A DNA stretch of 64,000 bases from an uncultured Saprospiraceae bacterium (lineage in GTDB: Bacteria; Bacteroidota; Bacteroidia; Chitinophagales; Saprospiraceae): positions 1-64,000 of the forward strand of contig CAKZLL010000230.1 of NCBI GenBank assembly GCA_937125475.1. Reading direction: 5' to 3'. A program made the position numbers and the translations under genes. A model generated the notes under the pieces. That model worked only from the letters and a program-made list of their open reading frames with translations, was not told the DNA's origin and did no database searches. Of the stretch, positions 45,467-54,428 are shown piece by piece; the stretch's first letter is position 1, and each line of letters opens with the position of its first letter.

Positions 45467-46582
45467 ATGAAGTACTTTACATTGACTTTTGCCTTTTTTA
45501 CTATGACAATAATGCTTTCTGCGCAGTGTGTCAGCGGTGATTGTGATAATGGTGAAGGGACTTATGTTTACAAAGATGGTACAAAATACATAGGTGCATT
45601 TAAAAGTGGTAAGGCACACGGAACAGGTACTTGCTATTACTCTAATGGAGATAAATATACTGGTCAATGGGCTGGTCATGATTTTAATGGTAAGGGAACT
45701 TTAAAGAAGAAAAGCGGTAAAGTCTTAGCAGGAGTGTGGCAAAGAGGTAAGTTGATTGCACGAGAAGGCACTAAATCGGTTAGACAATCGAAATTAACGG
45801 CATCGAAAGGAGGAAAGAAAATATTAAAAAAACCTAAGGTTTGGGCAGTTATTGTTGGTGTCGCAAGGTATATGCATATGCAAAGTTTGAATTTTACGGA
45901 TGATGATGCCTATAGAATGTATGCTTTTTTGAAAAGCCCTGAAGGTGGTGCATTACCTGACGAACAAGTCAAAATCCTTGTAGATGAAAGTGCTACTAAA
46001 AAGAAGATTGAACAAACTTTAACAGAAGTTTTTGCGAAAGCAGAAAAAGAGGATATGATTATTTTTTATTTTTCTGGTCATGGCGAAAAAGAAGGCTTAC
46101 TACCTATTGACTATGATGGTTATGATAATGTATTAGAACATGGGAAAATAAAAGATTTGCTTAATCAGTCAAAAGCAAAATATAAATTGTGTATCGCTGA
46201 TGCTTGTTACGCTGGTACAATGGAAGAAACATTGACAGAGACAAAATCAGAGGCAGAGAAAAAACGAATCAATAAGTTATATTCTGATCCAATGAAGGAT
46301 TTTAATAATACTTCTCTTGCTTTATTTATGTCTTCTCAGGCTAAGGAAACATCGGTTGAAAATGCAGGCTTGCGCCAAGGGATTTTTAGTCATTTTCTAT
46401 TAAGAGCCTTGAAAGGTGAAGCAGATTTGAATAAAGATGGAGGCGTAACATTATTGGAAACATTCAATTTTGTAAAGAAGCATGTCGTTTTCTATACGAA
46501 TGATTATCAAACACCAATTATGGTCGGAAATAATGTTAAAAAAGATTTGATCCTTAGTATTACTAGAGAAGAACGTCCTTAA
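45467..46582 (+). CDS. Secreted MORN-repeat / caspase-fold protease, third copy
   Basis: A 371-residue exported protein with a signal peptide ending near IMLSAQ. It opens with CVSGDCDNGEG and MORN repeats (YIGAFKSGKAHGTG, YTGQWAGHDFNGKG), then a basic linker (SKGGKKILKKPK). The caspase-like domain has WAVIVGVARYMHM, FTDDDAYRMYAFLKSPEGG, catalytic His205 (FYFSGHG) and Cys247 (IADACYAGT). An acidic/basic insert of about 30 residues (ETLTETKSEAEKKR) follows the Cys; the position fits a processing loop. It then has LRQGIFSHFLLRALKGEADLN. Clearly a paralogue of the 43234 gene. Confidence 0.93.
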   Translation: MKYFTLTFAFFTMTIMLSAQCVSGDCDNGEGTYVYKDGTKYIGAFKSGKAHGTGTCYYSNGDKYTGQWAGHDFNGKGTLKKKSGKVLAGVWQRGKLIAREGTKSVRQSKLTASKGGKKILKKPKVWAVIVGVARYMHMQSLNFTDDDAYRMYAFLKSPEGGALPDEQVKILVDESATKKKIEQTLTEVFAKAEKEDMIIFYFSGHGEKEGLLPIDYDGYDNVLEHGKIKDLLNQSKAKYKLCIADACYAGTMEETLTETKSEAEKKRINKLYSDPMKDFNNTSLALFMSSQAKETSVENAGLRQGIFSHFLLRALKGEADLNKDGGVTLLETFNFVKKHVVFYTNDYQTPIMVGNNVKKDLILSITREERP

Positions 46583-46674
46583 TTTAAGGAAAAAAATCTT
46601 CTTGATAATTAATGCAAACTCTAGATAATGGATGAACTGTGTTCAAATCCAAACAAAAAAGTGATTAACTTTAA

Positions 46675-46990
46675 TTATTTAGTTTCAATATCCTTTTTTA
46701 GATGATATTCATTGTCAAAAAGGACTTCGTTTCTGACACAAGAGAAAAGTTGTCTAACAAGTTTATGCATCACAGCAACCATGGCTACTTTATATGGTTT
46801 TCCATTTTTTCGCATTCTATCAAAAAGTTCTTTACAAGCTAAATTATGTTTTATAGCACTTACAGCACACATGAATAATAGGCTTCGAACTTCATGGCTG
46901 CCTTTTTAGTAATTCTTCCTTTAACTCTAACAGATGTACCTGATTCTTGAGAGTAAGGAGTAATTAAAAAAAGGGGAAATAACTTAATTA
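46675..46990 (-). pseudogene. Remnant of an IS110-family transposase
   Basis: On the minus strand, SGTSVRVKGRITKKAAMKF shifts frame near 46895 to RSLLFMCAVSAIKHNLACK and then ELFDRMRKNGKPYKVAMVAV. This is the C-terminal domain of IS110/IS116/IS902 transposases. The N-terminal catalytic DEDD domain is absent and there is at least one frameshift, so it is inactive. No element ends were identified. Confidence 0.85.
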
Positions 46991-47106
46991 TGTTGATTTG
47001 TATTAGATTGTATAGATCAAATATAGAGCATCTAACCTTCTTTTTTACCTTTAAGTGATAGTTTTGAATGTATAAATTAAAACTGAAAATTGTCAAGACA
47101 AACAAA

Positions 47107-47142
47107 TAAAAAACGCCATACACTGTTTTAGTGCATGGCGTT
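47107..47142. terminator. Hairpin terminator downstream of the BI-1 family gene
   Basis: AAAACGCCATACACT pairs with AGTGCATGGCGTTTT with one mismatch around a short loop. It lies about 25 bases past the 3' end of the leftward 47168 gene. Confidence 0.8.
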
Positions 47143-47167
47143 TTGATTTTTATGTATAATTTAAAAT

Positions 47168-47875
47168 CTAATCTCCAGACATGAAGATTTGTAAAACATA
47201 CCAAAACATGGTCATCAATGAAGCAAATAAACCAATTGAAGCACCAACATATTGCTCTTTATGGCAATGTAACATCATACTTGAAGTTTGGTATAAAATA
47301 GCTGCCGCAGTCAAACCAATCATTGCAACTGAAAACCATAAGCCCAAATTAAAGCCAAAGATCATACCAGCGACTATAAGTCCTAGGGCAATAAAAATAC
47401 CCATTGTAACCATAGAACGCAAGAAAGAGAAGTCTTTTCCAGTAATAAAAACAACAGCAGTTAAACCACTGAATAAAAATAAGGTCATTAATGCCGCTTG
47501 ATTTACTACTTCAAGAGAGCCTGTTTGTGCAATAGCAATATAGATTAATGGCACAAAAATAAAGGCTTCTAACATGACAACACCAATTAAAGCTAGATAT
47601 TGTTGTTGTTTATTTGCTGATTGCATTGCCCAGCCTTCTAAGTAATTAATGGCAAACATGAATGCAATCATTACAAGGAGAAAAGTCCATCCTCCTGTTA
47701 TCATAGCAATTCCAGCATTGACAATAAATGGCGTATTCAAAAATAAAGTCTCCACTAATACAAATAATAAAACCGCTAATGCAACATGCATATAGGTTTT
47801 TCGGATAAAAGTAGCTTGTTCTGTGTCTCGTTCTTGAACGACAGGAATAGCCCTAGTTTGATAATTTCCTTCCAT
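47168..47875 (-). CDS. Bax inhibitor-1 / YccA-family membrane protein
   Basis: A 235-residue protein with a short polar N terminus, then about seven membrane helices and the family segment RKTYMHVALAVLLFVL. Members include E. coli YccA and YbhL, and a bacterial homologue (YetJ) conducts calcium. Here it is a single gene ended by the hairpin at 47107-47142. The eukaryotic name refers to cell-death control, but this bacterial family is widespread and need not be linked to the caspase genes nearby. Confidence 0.92.
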   Translation of the reverse strand: MEGNYQTRAIPVVQERDTEQATFIRKTYMHVALAVLLFVLVETLFLNTPFIVNAGIAMITGGWTFLLVMIAFMFAINYLEGWAMQSANKQQQYLALIGVVMLEAFIFVPLIYIAIAQTGSLEVVNQAALMTLFLFSGLTAVVFITGKDFSFLRSMVTMGIFIALGLIVAGMIFGFNLGLWFSVAMIGLTAAAILYQTSSMMLHCHKEQYVGASIGLFASLMTMFWYVLQIFMSGD

Positions 47876-47960
47876 ATTTCTTTTTATATGTTAAAGATGA
47901 GATAATAATACTAAGATAACAAAACTAAACCTTTTTCTATATAAAAAATGTATCAAATAT

Positions 47961-49196
47961 TTATTCATACCTTAATGCTTCGATTGGATCAAGTCGAGAA
48001 GCTTTTAAGGCAGGGTAAATTCCCGATGCCAAACCTACAACCAAGCAAATAATAAAAGCTAAAGTGACCCAGCCCCAAGGAATGATAAATGTACCTTCGG
48101 CAGCAGACGCAACACCATTTCCAGCCAAAATTCCAAAAATTACCCCGAAGAAACCACCTAATTGACAAATAACAATCGCTTCGATAAGAAATTGTGTGAG
48201 GATGTTTTTACTTGTCGCACCTAAAGCTTTTCTTACTCCGATTTCGCGAGTCCGTTCTGTAACAGAAACTAACATAATATTCATTAATCCAACCGATGCA
48301 CCCAAAAGCGTAATCAAGCCAATAATGATAGCTGCGACGCGTAAATAGCCTTGTTGTTCTTCTAATACTTCAATCAGACCATCGCTTTTGCTAGTTTCAA
48401 AATTATCTTCCTCACTGAGCTTCAAGCGTCGGATATTTCTAAAAACGGGTGTTGCCTCCGCAATAGCTGCATCCAAATCTTGGGCATCTTTAGTGGAGAT
48501 TTTAATATTATAAGAGCGATTTTTAATACCATAAACGATCTTGGCATTGATTAATGGTATAAGAACTACTCGATCACCACTATTATCAAAACCAGAGCCT
48601 TTTTTCTTCAATACTCCAACAACTTTATATTTGAGACTGCCAACAGAGATCATTTTTCCTAATGCTTTATCTGCTTTCTTATCAAATACAGCATCAACAA
48701 TATCTTGACCTATAATCGCAATATTTCGACCATTTTCCGATTCTGATCTTGTGATATATCGCCCAACTTCAATTTCGTAGCCCTCTAAACTTAGATAGTT
48801 TTCATCTACACCAATCACCCTAACATTAGGATTACTTTTTTCTTCCTCAAATTTGACTGTACCTAAACCTGTACCTACAAAAGATAAGGACATTGTACAA
48901 GGAAAACTAAATTTATTTTTAAAAGCTGCGGCTTGACGATAAGTAATATGAGGACCCATTTTTCGATTACGACCACCTCTTCGACCTCCATTTTGACCGC
49001 TTCTAACAATGTCAAATGAATTAGCTCCAATACTTGAAAAATCCTTAGAAATAGTTGCTGCGACACTATCAATTGCAGTCAAAATTGCAATTAGCGACAT
49101 AATACCGATTGCAATAATGAAAAGAGTTAGAATGGTACGTAAGAGGTTAGAACGTACAGAACGCAGTGCAATTCTAATATTTTCCATTAGTCCCAT
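47961..49196 (-). CDS. MacB-type ABC transporter permease
   Basis: A 411-residue FtsX/MacB-family permease. An N-terminal helix (LLRTILTLFIIAIGIMSLIAI) is followed by a periplasmic MacB domain of about 230 residues and three C-terminal helices with RTREIGVRKALGATSKNIL between the first two, which contacts the ATPase. The C terminus SRLDPIEALRYE is typical. No ATP-binding gene is adjacent. A Gly/Arg-rich stretch (NGGRRGGRNRKMGP) lies in the periplasmic loop. Substrate unknown; lipoprotein or small-molecule export is possible. Confidence 0.92.
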   Translation of the reverse strand: MGLMENIRIALRSVRSNLLRTILTLFIIAIGIMSLIAILTAIDSVAATISKDFSSIGANSFDIVRSGQNGGRRGGRNRKMGPHITYRQAAAFKNKFSFPCTMSLSFVGTGLGTVKFEEEKSNPNVRVIGVDENYLSLEGYEIEVGRYITRSESENGRNIAIIGQDIVDAVFDKKADKALGKMISVGSLKYKVVGVLKKKGSGFDNSGDRVVLIPLINAKIVYGIKNRSYNIKISTKDAQDLDAAIAEATPVFRNIRRLKLSEEDNFETSKSDGLIEVLEEQQGYLRVAAIIIGLITLLGASVGLMNIMLVSVTERTREIGVRKALGATSKNILTQFLIEAIVICQLGGFFGVIFGILAGNGVASAAEGTFIIPWGWVTLAFIICLVVGLASGIYPALKASRLDPIEALRYE

Positions 49197-49474
49197 GATC
49201 TGATATTTTCTTGTTATTAAGTAGGAGCGAGGTTATTTACTAATTCATAGCTAGAATTGGAAAAATAACTTCATTAATCGAAGCTAAAGTAAAAATTTGT
49301 AGTCAGACCACCGTTTTTATTAGAAGCACATCCATTATATTTCGATGAATGGATTTTTTATTAGAAAAAATATGATTTTATCCGTCTTTCTAGTCAACCT
49401 TATTTTGCGAAATAGACAAATAGGAGCTAATTGAATTGATTGTAATTCATTCTTTTAATAAATAAAATAATGGT

Positions 49475-49720
49475 TTAAATATCCTTCTCATCAACCAAAT
49501 GTGCCATCTCAGAATTTAGGTATTCCATACGTTCAGCACATTTATTGCAAGTGCTCAAATGCTCTATAATTCGGTTATATTCAGGCGAGCGAGGCATAAA
49601 ATATCGAGGTGTCATCAAATCCTCATCGGTCAAATGAGCTTGTTGTTTGAAGATTTTATAAATCTTTCGAAGAACACCGACAAAAGTAACAATGGCAAGA
49701 ATAGTTAACAAATTACCCAT
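49475..49720 (-). CDS. Small membrane protein with HxxxCxxC motif
   Basis: About 81 residues from MGNLLTILAIVTFVGVLRK; an in-frame ATG at 49741 would add seven. One N-terminal membrane helix is followed by a soluble tail with HLSTCNKCAERM. This HxxxCxxC spacing is seen in zinc-binding anti-sigma factors, but no sigma gene is adjacent. The 5' end overlaps the 3' end of rnpA by eight bases, indicating coupling with rnpA. The function is unknown. Confidence 0.7.
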   Translation of the reverse strand: MGNLLTILAIVTFVGVLRKIYKIFKQQAHLTDEDLMTPRYFMPRSPEYNRIIEHLSTCNKCAERMEYLNSEMAHLVDEKDI

Positions 49721-50105
49721 TTTTTTTGATTGAATGTACAAAACGCTTTAGTAGCAGATTCATTTTTTTTTCTATCTCAATATAAGGAATTTTTTCCTTT
49801 CCTGTATACAAAATCATGAAAGCTACTTGCTGTTCTTTCTTTTCTAAATATTCATAAGCGGGCAATTTATTCAATCGGTATGCCTCTCGAATTTGGCGTT
49901 TGAGGTGATTTCTATCCACGGCTTTCTTAAAACGACGTTTAGGAACGCTTACCGCAAATTGCATAGGAAACGAAGAATCAAGTGTCGTTTTCAGCCAAAC
50001 TACACGCAAAGGATAAATAGCAAAAGATTGTCCTTCTTTGTTAAAAAGTTGACCAATAACTTTTTTGCTCTTTAAGCGCTCTTGTTTGCCTAAGGTGAAT
50101 GACAT
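49713..50105 (-). CDS. rnpA: Ribonuclease P protein component
   Basis: A 130-residue basic protein that assists the RNase P RNA in maturing tRNA 5' ends. The conserved RNR-type segment is KRRFKKAVDRNHLKRQIREAYR, and the N terminus has LGKQERLKSKKVIGQLF. It follows rpmH on the same strand, the classic arrangement, although 185 bases of spacer with a small palindrome separate them. Confidence 0.95.
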   Translation of the reverse strand: MSFTLGKQERLKSKKVIGQLFNKEGQSFAIYPLRVVWLKTTLDSSFPMQFAVSVPKRRFKKAVDRNHLKRQIREAYRLNKLPAYEYLEKKEQQVAFMILYTGKEKIPYIEIEKKMNLLLKRFVHSIKKNG

Positions 50106-50219
50106 TGAATTGTTAGTTGTAAAAGAAATCAGATGCTAGTTTTTTTATTTAAAATTCTTACTTAACAGATTTCTTAATAATGTTTTCTTAAAGAAAGACG
50201 AGACTATTAGATACACGAA

Positions 50220-50248
50220 TAGAGATGACCACAAAGCAGTCATCTCTA
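50220..50248. repeat. Small intergenic palindrome
   Basis: TAGAGATGAC and GTCATCTCTA are perfect complements around a nine-base loop, in the rpmH-rnpA spacer. Similar palindromes occur dispersed in other Bacteroidota genomes. It could also act as an RNA-processing hairpin within the transcript. Confidence 0.7.
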
Positions 50249-50290
50249 CTACAAAAAAATCAAAAATATTAATAAGTTCGACTTATCTCA

Positions 50291-50446
50291 TTATTTTAAA
50301 CGAGACTCATCAGAAACTGTCAATTTTTTTCTACCTTTCTTTCTACGAGCCGCCAACACCTTTCTACCACTAACGGAACTCATGCGTGTTTTAAAGCCAT
50401 GCTTATTCTTTCTCTTTCTTCTCGACGGTTGATACGTTCTTTTCAT
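50291..50446 (-). CDS. rpmH: 50S ribosomal protein L34
   Basis: A 51-residue ribosomal protein found by translating the minus strand. It starts [18 protein letters not shown] and contains the family core [20 protein letters not shown], with a short C-terminal extension. The length is near the family norm. A strong promoter match lies 38 bases upstream (50484-50512). It leads into rnpA. Confidence 0.97.
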   Translation of the reverse strand: MKRTYQPSRRKRKNKHGFKTRMSSVSGRKVLAARRKKGRKKLTVSDESRLK

Positions 50447-50483
50447 GATTTTATTATTTCAAATCGGTTTCAAAAAGCGAGTG

Positions 50484-50512
50484 CAAATATAGTTTTTTTA
50501 ATGGATAATCAA
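50484..50512 (-). promoter_or_regulatory. Bacteroidota-type promoter of rpmH
   Basis: On the minus strand TTG (50512-50510) and TATATTTG (50491-50484) are separated by 18 bases, close upstream of rpmH. Confidence 0.7.
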
Positions 50513-50689
50513 TGTACAAAAGCACTTTTTTTTGAAAAATCTAATGTAAAGTGAAATTAAGATTAATTTAAAATCAGATAATAAGTTATTTTTTATTAAA
50601 AACTAGGAACTAAATCATTAAAAAACAATGAAATAAGCTTGTTTTTTTAAAACATAAAATAAATAACCTATTATCTGACTATTTCTAAA

Positions 50690-52234
50690 TTAACGATTGC
50701 GTCCATACTGCTCATGACTAGAAACCCAGTCAGAAGAAGAAATAGCAGAAGCCAACGATAATTCTCCAGCTAAAACGACAGAAGCTATAATTTCTGCAAA
50801 TTTTCGCACTCGATCCTTTCCATAGCACTCCATCATTTCCAAACATTCTCGCTGTGTCGGTAGGCTTGTTCCACCTCCATAAGTAGCTACAATTAAAGAA
50901 GGAATGGTGATTGAAGTATATAAATCGCCTTCAGGTGTGAGTTCACAATAGAAAATACCAGCACTTGATTCCGAGACATTAGCTACATCTTGCCCTGTTG
51001 CCATGAAAATAGCAGTGATGGCATTGGCAGAATGCAAACCATTATTATTCGCACCAGAAAGAATTGCTCCTACATTCGCAACTTGAAAATGATACGCTAA
51101 ATTCTTAGGATCAACACGCATATTTTGTATTAAAACATCCTTAGGAATCGTACATTCAGCAGTTACACGTTTTCCTCTTGTGTGCATGATATTGACTTGA
51201 GAAGCCTTTTTATCTGTTGCTAAATTTGACTCTAAGTAAAATTTAACAATCTTAGGTCCTTTGTAATTATCAATAATCCAACTACAAGCTGCAAAAGTTG
51301 CTCTACCAACCATATTTTGACCAGCCGCATCACCTGTGTAATAATTAAAACGCAAGTAAGCAAACTTGTTAGAAAGATAAGGATCAATATATTTTAAACG
51401 TCCAACTCTTGTAGTTGCTTCTGCTTCATTAGCAATTCTACTAAAGTTTTCCTTTATCCATTTTGTAAAGTTTCTTGCTCCACGAGCATCCTCAAAAACA
51501 AATACAGGCGCGCGTTGCATCGCATCATCAACAACTGTTGCTTTTACACCACCAGCCAAGTTTAATAACTTAATACCACGATTATAAGATGCAACTAGTG
51601 TACCTTCCGTTGTTGCTAATGGAATAATGAAATCGCCTTTTGCATATTCGCCATTTACAGTAATCGGGCCAGCAATTCCCATTGGAACTTGTGCAACACC
51701 TGTAAAGTGTTCACAATTTCCAGATAGAATATGTGGATCAAAAGAATATTTTGTAACGTGATGAAGCTCGGTATCTGCTAATTTCTCAACAAATTTTTGA
51801 CGTGTCTTGATACTTGCCTCACTATAATCATCTTTTGGATCTCTAGGGATGCGAATAAGGTCATTATTGCCTTCTGCAATAGCAGCATCGACTTTTAAAG
51901 ATAATTTCCCAAAAGGTTTGGCTCTAAAATTGAGTTTAATTTGATGTTTGCCTTCCGTTAAGTTGGGCATTTCAGCATAAATATCAATAACTTGACGTAA
52001 TGGAAATTCAGCAGGTGTAGTAGTCGAAATATTTTTCGGTGAAAAAGTCTCTCCTTCTATGACCAATTTTACTTGATCCATTGAAACCTTATGATTACCA
52101 ATAGATAAGCCACTGACTTGCGTGACTTTAGCATCACTTAAACGATTTTTAAGTGAAAATTTAACACCATTAGCAGTATTTTCTAAACTGCCAAAAGTAT
52201 AAAGTTGTTTTAGTATTAAACTAGGAACAATCAT
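50690..52234 (-). CDS. Hydroxymethylglutaryl-CoA reductase, class I type, with N-terminal extension
   Basis: This enzyme makes mevalonate from HMG-CoA with NAD(P)H. The 514 residues have an N-terminal region of about 145 residues of beta-rich sequence (SGLSIGNHKVSMDQVKLVIEG) before the catalytic part. Catalytic residues are Glu210 (ATTEGTLVASYNRG), the Lys pair 342-343 (LATDKKASQVN), Asp in GQDVANVSESS and His507 near the C terminus (SSHEQYGRNR). TGDAAGQNMVGRAT is the substrate motif. The DKK motif and C-terminal His fit class I enzymes. It supports a mevalonate route to isoprenoids together with the GHMP kinase at 39049. Confidence 0.95.
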   Translation of the reverse strand: MIVPSLILKQLYTFGSLENTANGVKFSLKNRLSDAKVTQVSGLSIGNHKVSMDQVKLVIEGETFSPKNISTTTPAEFPLRQVIDIYAEMPNLTEGKHQIKLNFRAKPFGKLSLKVDAAIAEGNNDLIRIPRDPKDDYSEASIKTRQKFVEKLADTELHHVTKYSFDPHILSGNCEHFTGVAQVPMGIAGPITVNGEYAKGDFIIPLATTEGTLVASYNRGIKLLNLAGGVKATVVDDAMQRAPVFVFEDARGARNFTKWIKENFSRIANEAEATTRVGRLKYIDPYLSNKFAYLRFNYYTGDAAGQNMVGRATFAACSWIIDNYKGPKIVKFYLESNLATDKKASQVNIMHTRGKRVTAECTIPKDVLIQNMRVDPKNLAYHFQVANVGAILSGANNNGLHSANAITAIFMATGQDVANVSESSAGIFYCELTPEGDLYTSITIPSLIVATYGGGTSLPTQRECLEMMECYGKDRVRKFAEIIASVVLAGELSLASAISSSDWVSSHEQYGRNR

Positions 52235-52550
52235 GATATTTTTTTAAAATGGTTGAATAATTAGGTGTTTGGAACAATATTGTTTAAAATTAATAAAAGA
52301 AATGGTTATTTGGATATAAATTCCTTTATTGTTTTTCTTACTATGAATAGTTTAGAACTACATTAAAAGATACTAAACTACTATTTTACCAAATAAAAAT
52401 AAAATTTAAAGGCTAGAATGAGGTTTTTTGTTATTAAAAAGAGCAAACTATTTAATATAAATTTGGAATAAAAATAAATCAAAAAATAGGAATTTTTTAT
52501 TAATTCCTTAGCTGTTGAATATCATAATTACGGAGAGAAAATTAATCAAA
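52235..52550. other. AT-rich divergent intergenic region, no gene seen
   Basis: About 315 bases between the HMG-CoA reductase gene and the lipoprotein gene. No hairpin or full promoter consensus was recognised. Confidence 0.5.
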
Positions 52551-53012
52551 ATGAGAAGAAAATTTAAATTATCCTTGCTAGGAATGGGAATATTATGTCT
52601 AGTAAGTTGTGTTGCTACTCAAAATAAATCAAAAGAAGCACTTGAATTTATTGATCCAAATACTTACCAATTATACGAAGTTGCTAAAAATGCGAGCTAT
52701 GCCTACACTTCGAAATATCCTGTCAAAGTAGGAGGTCAAGCCAAAAACGAAGGTCGATTGAATGCTCGAAGGTATTTGAATGCGCTTCTGGGAACTGATG
52801 GTAAAAAAGTAACTTATAAGTTACTGAAAAGTTGTTGTTATGAAAAGACAAAAAACAATGAAGGTGCGAAAAAACTGACTTTCTTAGATAAATATGAATT
52901 AGAGATTGAGGGAACAAATCGTCGTTCTATTATCTTTATTTCTACTTTTGAAAAAGCTGATATGCTTGCTCCTAAAGGTTTTTCTTTTAGAATAAAAAAA
53001 GAGGAAGAGTAA
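52551..53012 (+). CDS. Conserved Bacteroidota lipoprotein
   Basis: The start MRRKFKLSLLGMGILCLVSC at 52551 gives a 153-residue lipoprotein with Cys20 as the lipidation site; the frame opens 12 codons earlier. The mature part has PVKVGGQAKNEGRLNARRYL, ALLGTDGKKVTYK and SCCYEKT, a pattern common to a small Bacteroidota family. I recall members of this family being labelled as a KDO-8-phosphate-type aldolase in databases; nothing in the sequence supports that activity. It is likely periplasmic or outer-membrane; function unknown. Confidence 0.82.
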   Translation: MRRKFKLSLLGMGILCLVSCVATQNKSKEALEFIDPNTYQLYEVAKNASYAYTSKYPVKVGGQAKNEGRLNARRYLNALLGTDGKKVTYKLLKSCCYEKTKNNEGAKKLTFLDKYELEIEGTNRRSIIFISTFEKADMLAPKGFSFRIKKEEE

Positions 53013-53208
53013 AAGAATTGATAATTGGTATAACTCGACCTTCTTTGTCATAAGAATATCTTTATTATGTATGAGTAAAATCATCATTATCAAATCATCA
53101 AGTAGAGTGAAGGAAATCAATAGCTCTTTTAGTGGAATTTTCATAAATTTGATTTACTTTTAATAAATATTTAAAAAAGCTATTCAATTTAGCCTAAAAA
53201 TTAGAACA

Positions 53209-54390
53209 ATGGCAAGAACTGATCGTTTTCAAGGTCATGATTATTATAATATTGACGAGTTATTAAGCGAGGAACATTTATTGGCTAGAGACGCAGTAAG
53301 AAGCTGGGTTTCGCAAGAAGTTACACCAATTATTGAGGATTATGCAGATAAAGCAGAATATCCCAAACATTTAGTCAAAGGATTGGCTGAAATTGGTGCT
53401 TTTGGTCCAAGTCTTCCTGCTGAGTATGGTTGTGGTGGAATGGATGAAATTTCTTATGGTATTATTATGCAAGAGTTGGAGCGCGGAGATTCTGCGGTTC
53501 GTTCTGCGGCATCTGTTCAAGGTTCTTTAGTGATGTATCCGATTTATAAATTTGGATCTGAGGAGCAACGAAGAAAATATTTACCTAAATTAGCATCAGG
53601 AGAAATGATAGGTTGTTTTGGATTAACTGAGCCAGATCATGGTTCTAATCCAGGCGGAATGATTACCAATATTAAAGATGATGGTGATTGCTATATTTTG
53701 AATGGTGCAAAAATGTGGATTACCAATTCACCTATTGCTGATGTAGCGGTAGTTTGGGCAAAAGATGAGGATGGGAAAGTACGTGGATTAATCCTAGAAA
53801 AAGGGATGAAAGGCTTTTCTGCACCAGAAATTCATGGAAAATGGTCGTTGCGTGCATCTTGTACAGGCGAATTAGTTTTTGAGGACGTTCGAGTGCCTAA
53901 ATCTAATGTTTTGCCTAATGTAAAAGACTTGAGAGGGCCGTTGTCTTGTTTGTCAAAAGCACGATACGGGATTGCATGGGGCGTGATTGGCGCTGCAATG
54001 GATTGTTATGATTCTGCATTGCGTTATTCGCAAGAAAGAATACAATTCGGCAAACCAATCGGTGGATTTCAATTGACACAGAAAAAATTGGCAGAAATGA
54101 TTACGGAAATCACTAAAGCTCAATTATTAGCGTGGAGATTGGGAACGTTGGCAAATGTTGGAAAAGCAACCTCGGCTCAGATCTCAATGGCAAAGCGAAA
54201 TAATGTCATGATGGCATTAGAAATTGCACGAGAAGCGCGTCAAATTCATGGTGGAATGGGGATTACAAACGAATATCCTTGTATGCGTCATATGATGAAT
54301 CTCGAAACGGTTTTAACTTATGAAGGAACACATGACATTCATTTATTAATTACTGGAATGGATGTTACAGGTTTTAATGCTTTTAAATAG
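53209..54390 (+). CDS. Glutaryl-CoA dehydrogenase-like acyl-CoA dehydrogenase
   Basis: A 393-residue FAD enzyme that oxidises and decarboxylates glutaryl-CoA to crotonyl-CoA in lysine and tryptophan breakdown. FGLTEPDHGSNPGGM and MWITNSPIADV are acyl-CoA dehydrogenase signatures. The catalytic base is Glu372 in LTYEGTHDIH. The Arg-containing RSAASVQGSLVMYPIYKFG matches the glutaryl-specific pocket. The C-terminal RQIHGGMGITNEYP is conserved. It is a single gene followed by a hairpin at 54407. Confidence 0.93.
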   Translation: MARTDRFQGHDYYNIDELLSEEHLLARDAVRSWVSQEVTPIIEDYADKAEYPKHLVKGLAEIGAFGPSLPAEYGCGGMDEISYGIIMQELERGDSAVRSAASVQGSLVMYPIYKFGSEEQRRKYLPKLASGEMIGCFGLTEPDHGSNPGGMITNIKDDGDCYILNGAKMWITNSPIADVAVVWAKDEDGKVRGLILEKGMKGFSAPEIHGKWSLRASCTGELVFEDVRVPKSNVLPNVKDLRGPLSCLSKARYGIAWGVIGAAMDCYDSALRYSQERIQFGKPIGGFQLTQKKLAEMITEITKAQLLAWRLGTLANVGKATSAQISMAKRNNVMMALEIAREARQIHGGMGITNEYPCMRHMMNLETVLTYEGTHDIHLLITGMDVTGFNAFK

Positions 54391-54406
54391 TATTTTTTGG
54401 GTGGTG

Positions 54407-54428
54407 GGGAAAGAGCAAGCTCTTTCCC
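54407..54428. terminator. Hairpin after the glutaryl-CoA dehydrogenase gene
   Basis: GGGAAAGAGC and GCTCTTTCCC are perfect complements with a two-base loop. There is no T run behind it, so it may be another palindromic repeat as much as a terminator. Confidence 0.6.

Noticed and set aside
46860-47204. 114-codon minus-strand frame as a separate gene
   Set aside because: Its C-terminal part is the frameshifted IS110 transposase, and its N-terminal part is antisense or intergenic sequence.
47168-47875. Bax inhibitor-1 family gene as a functional partner of the nearby caspase-fold genes
   Set aside because: The names suggest cell death, but the family is common in bacteria without caspases, the gene is on the other strand, and an IS remnant lies between. 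Proximity alone is not evidence.
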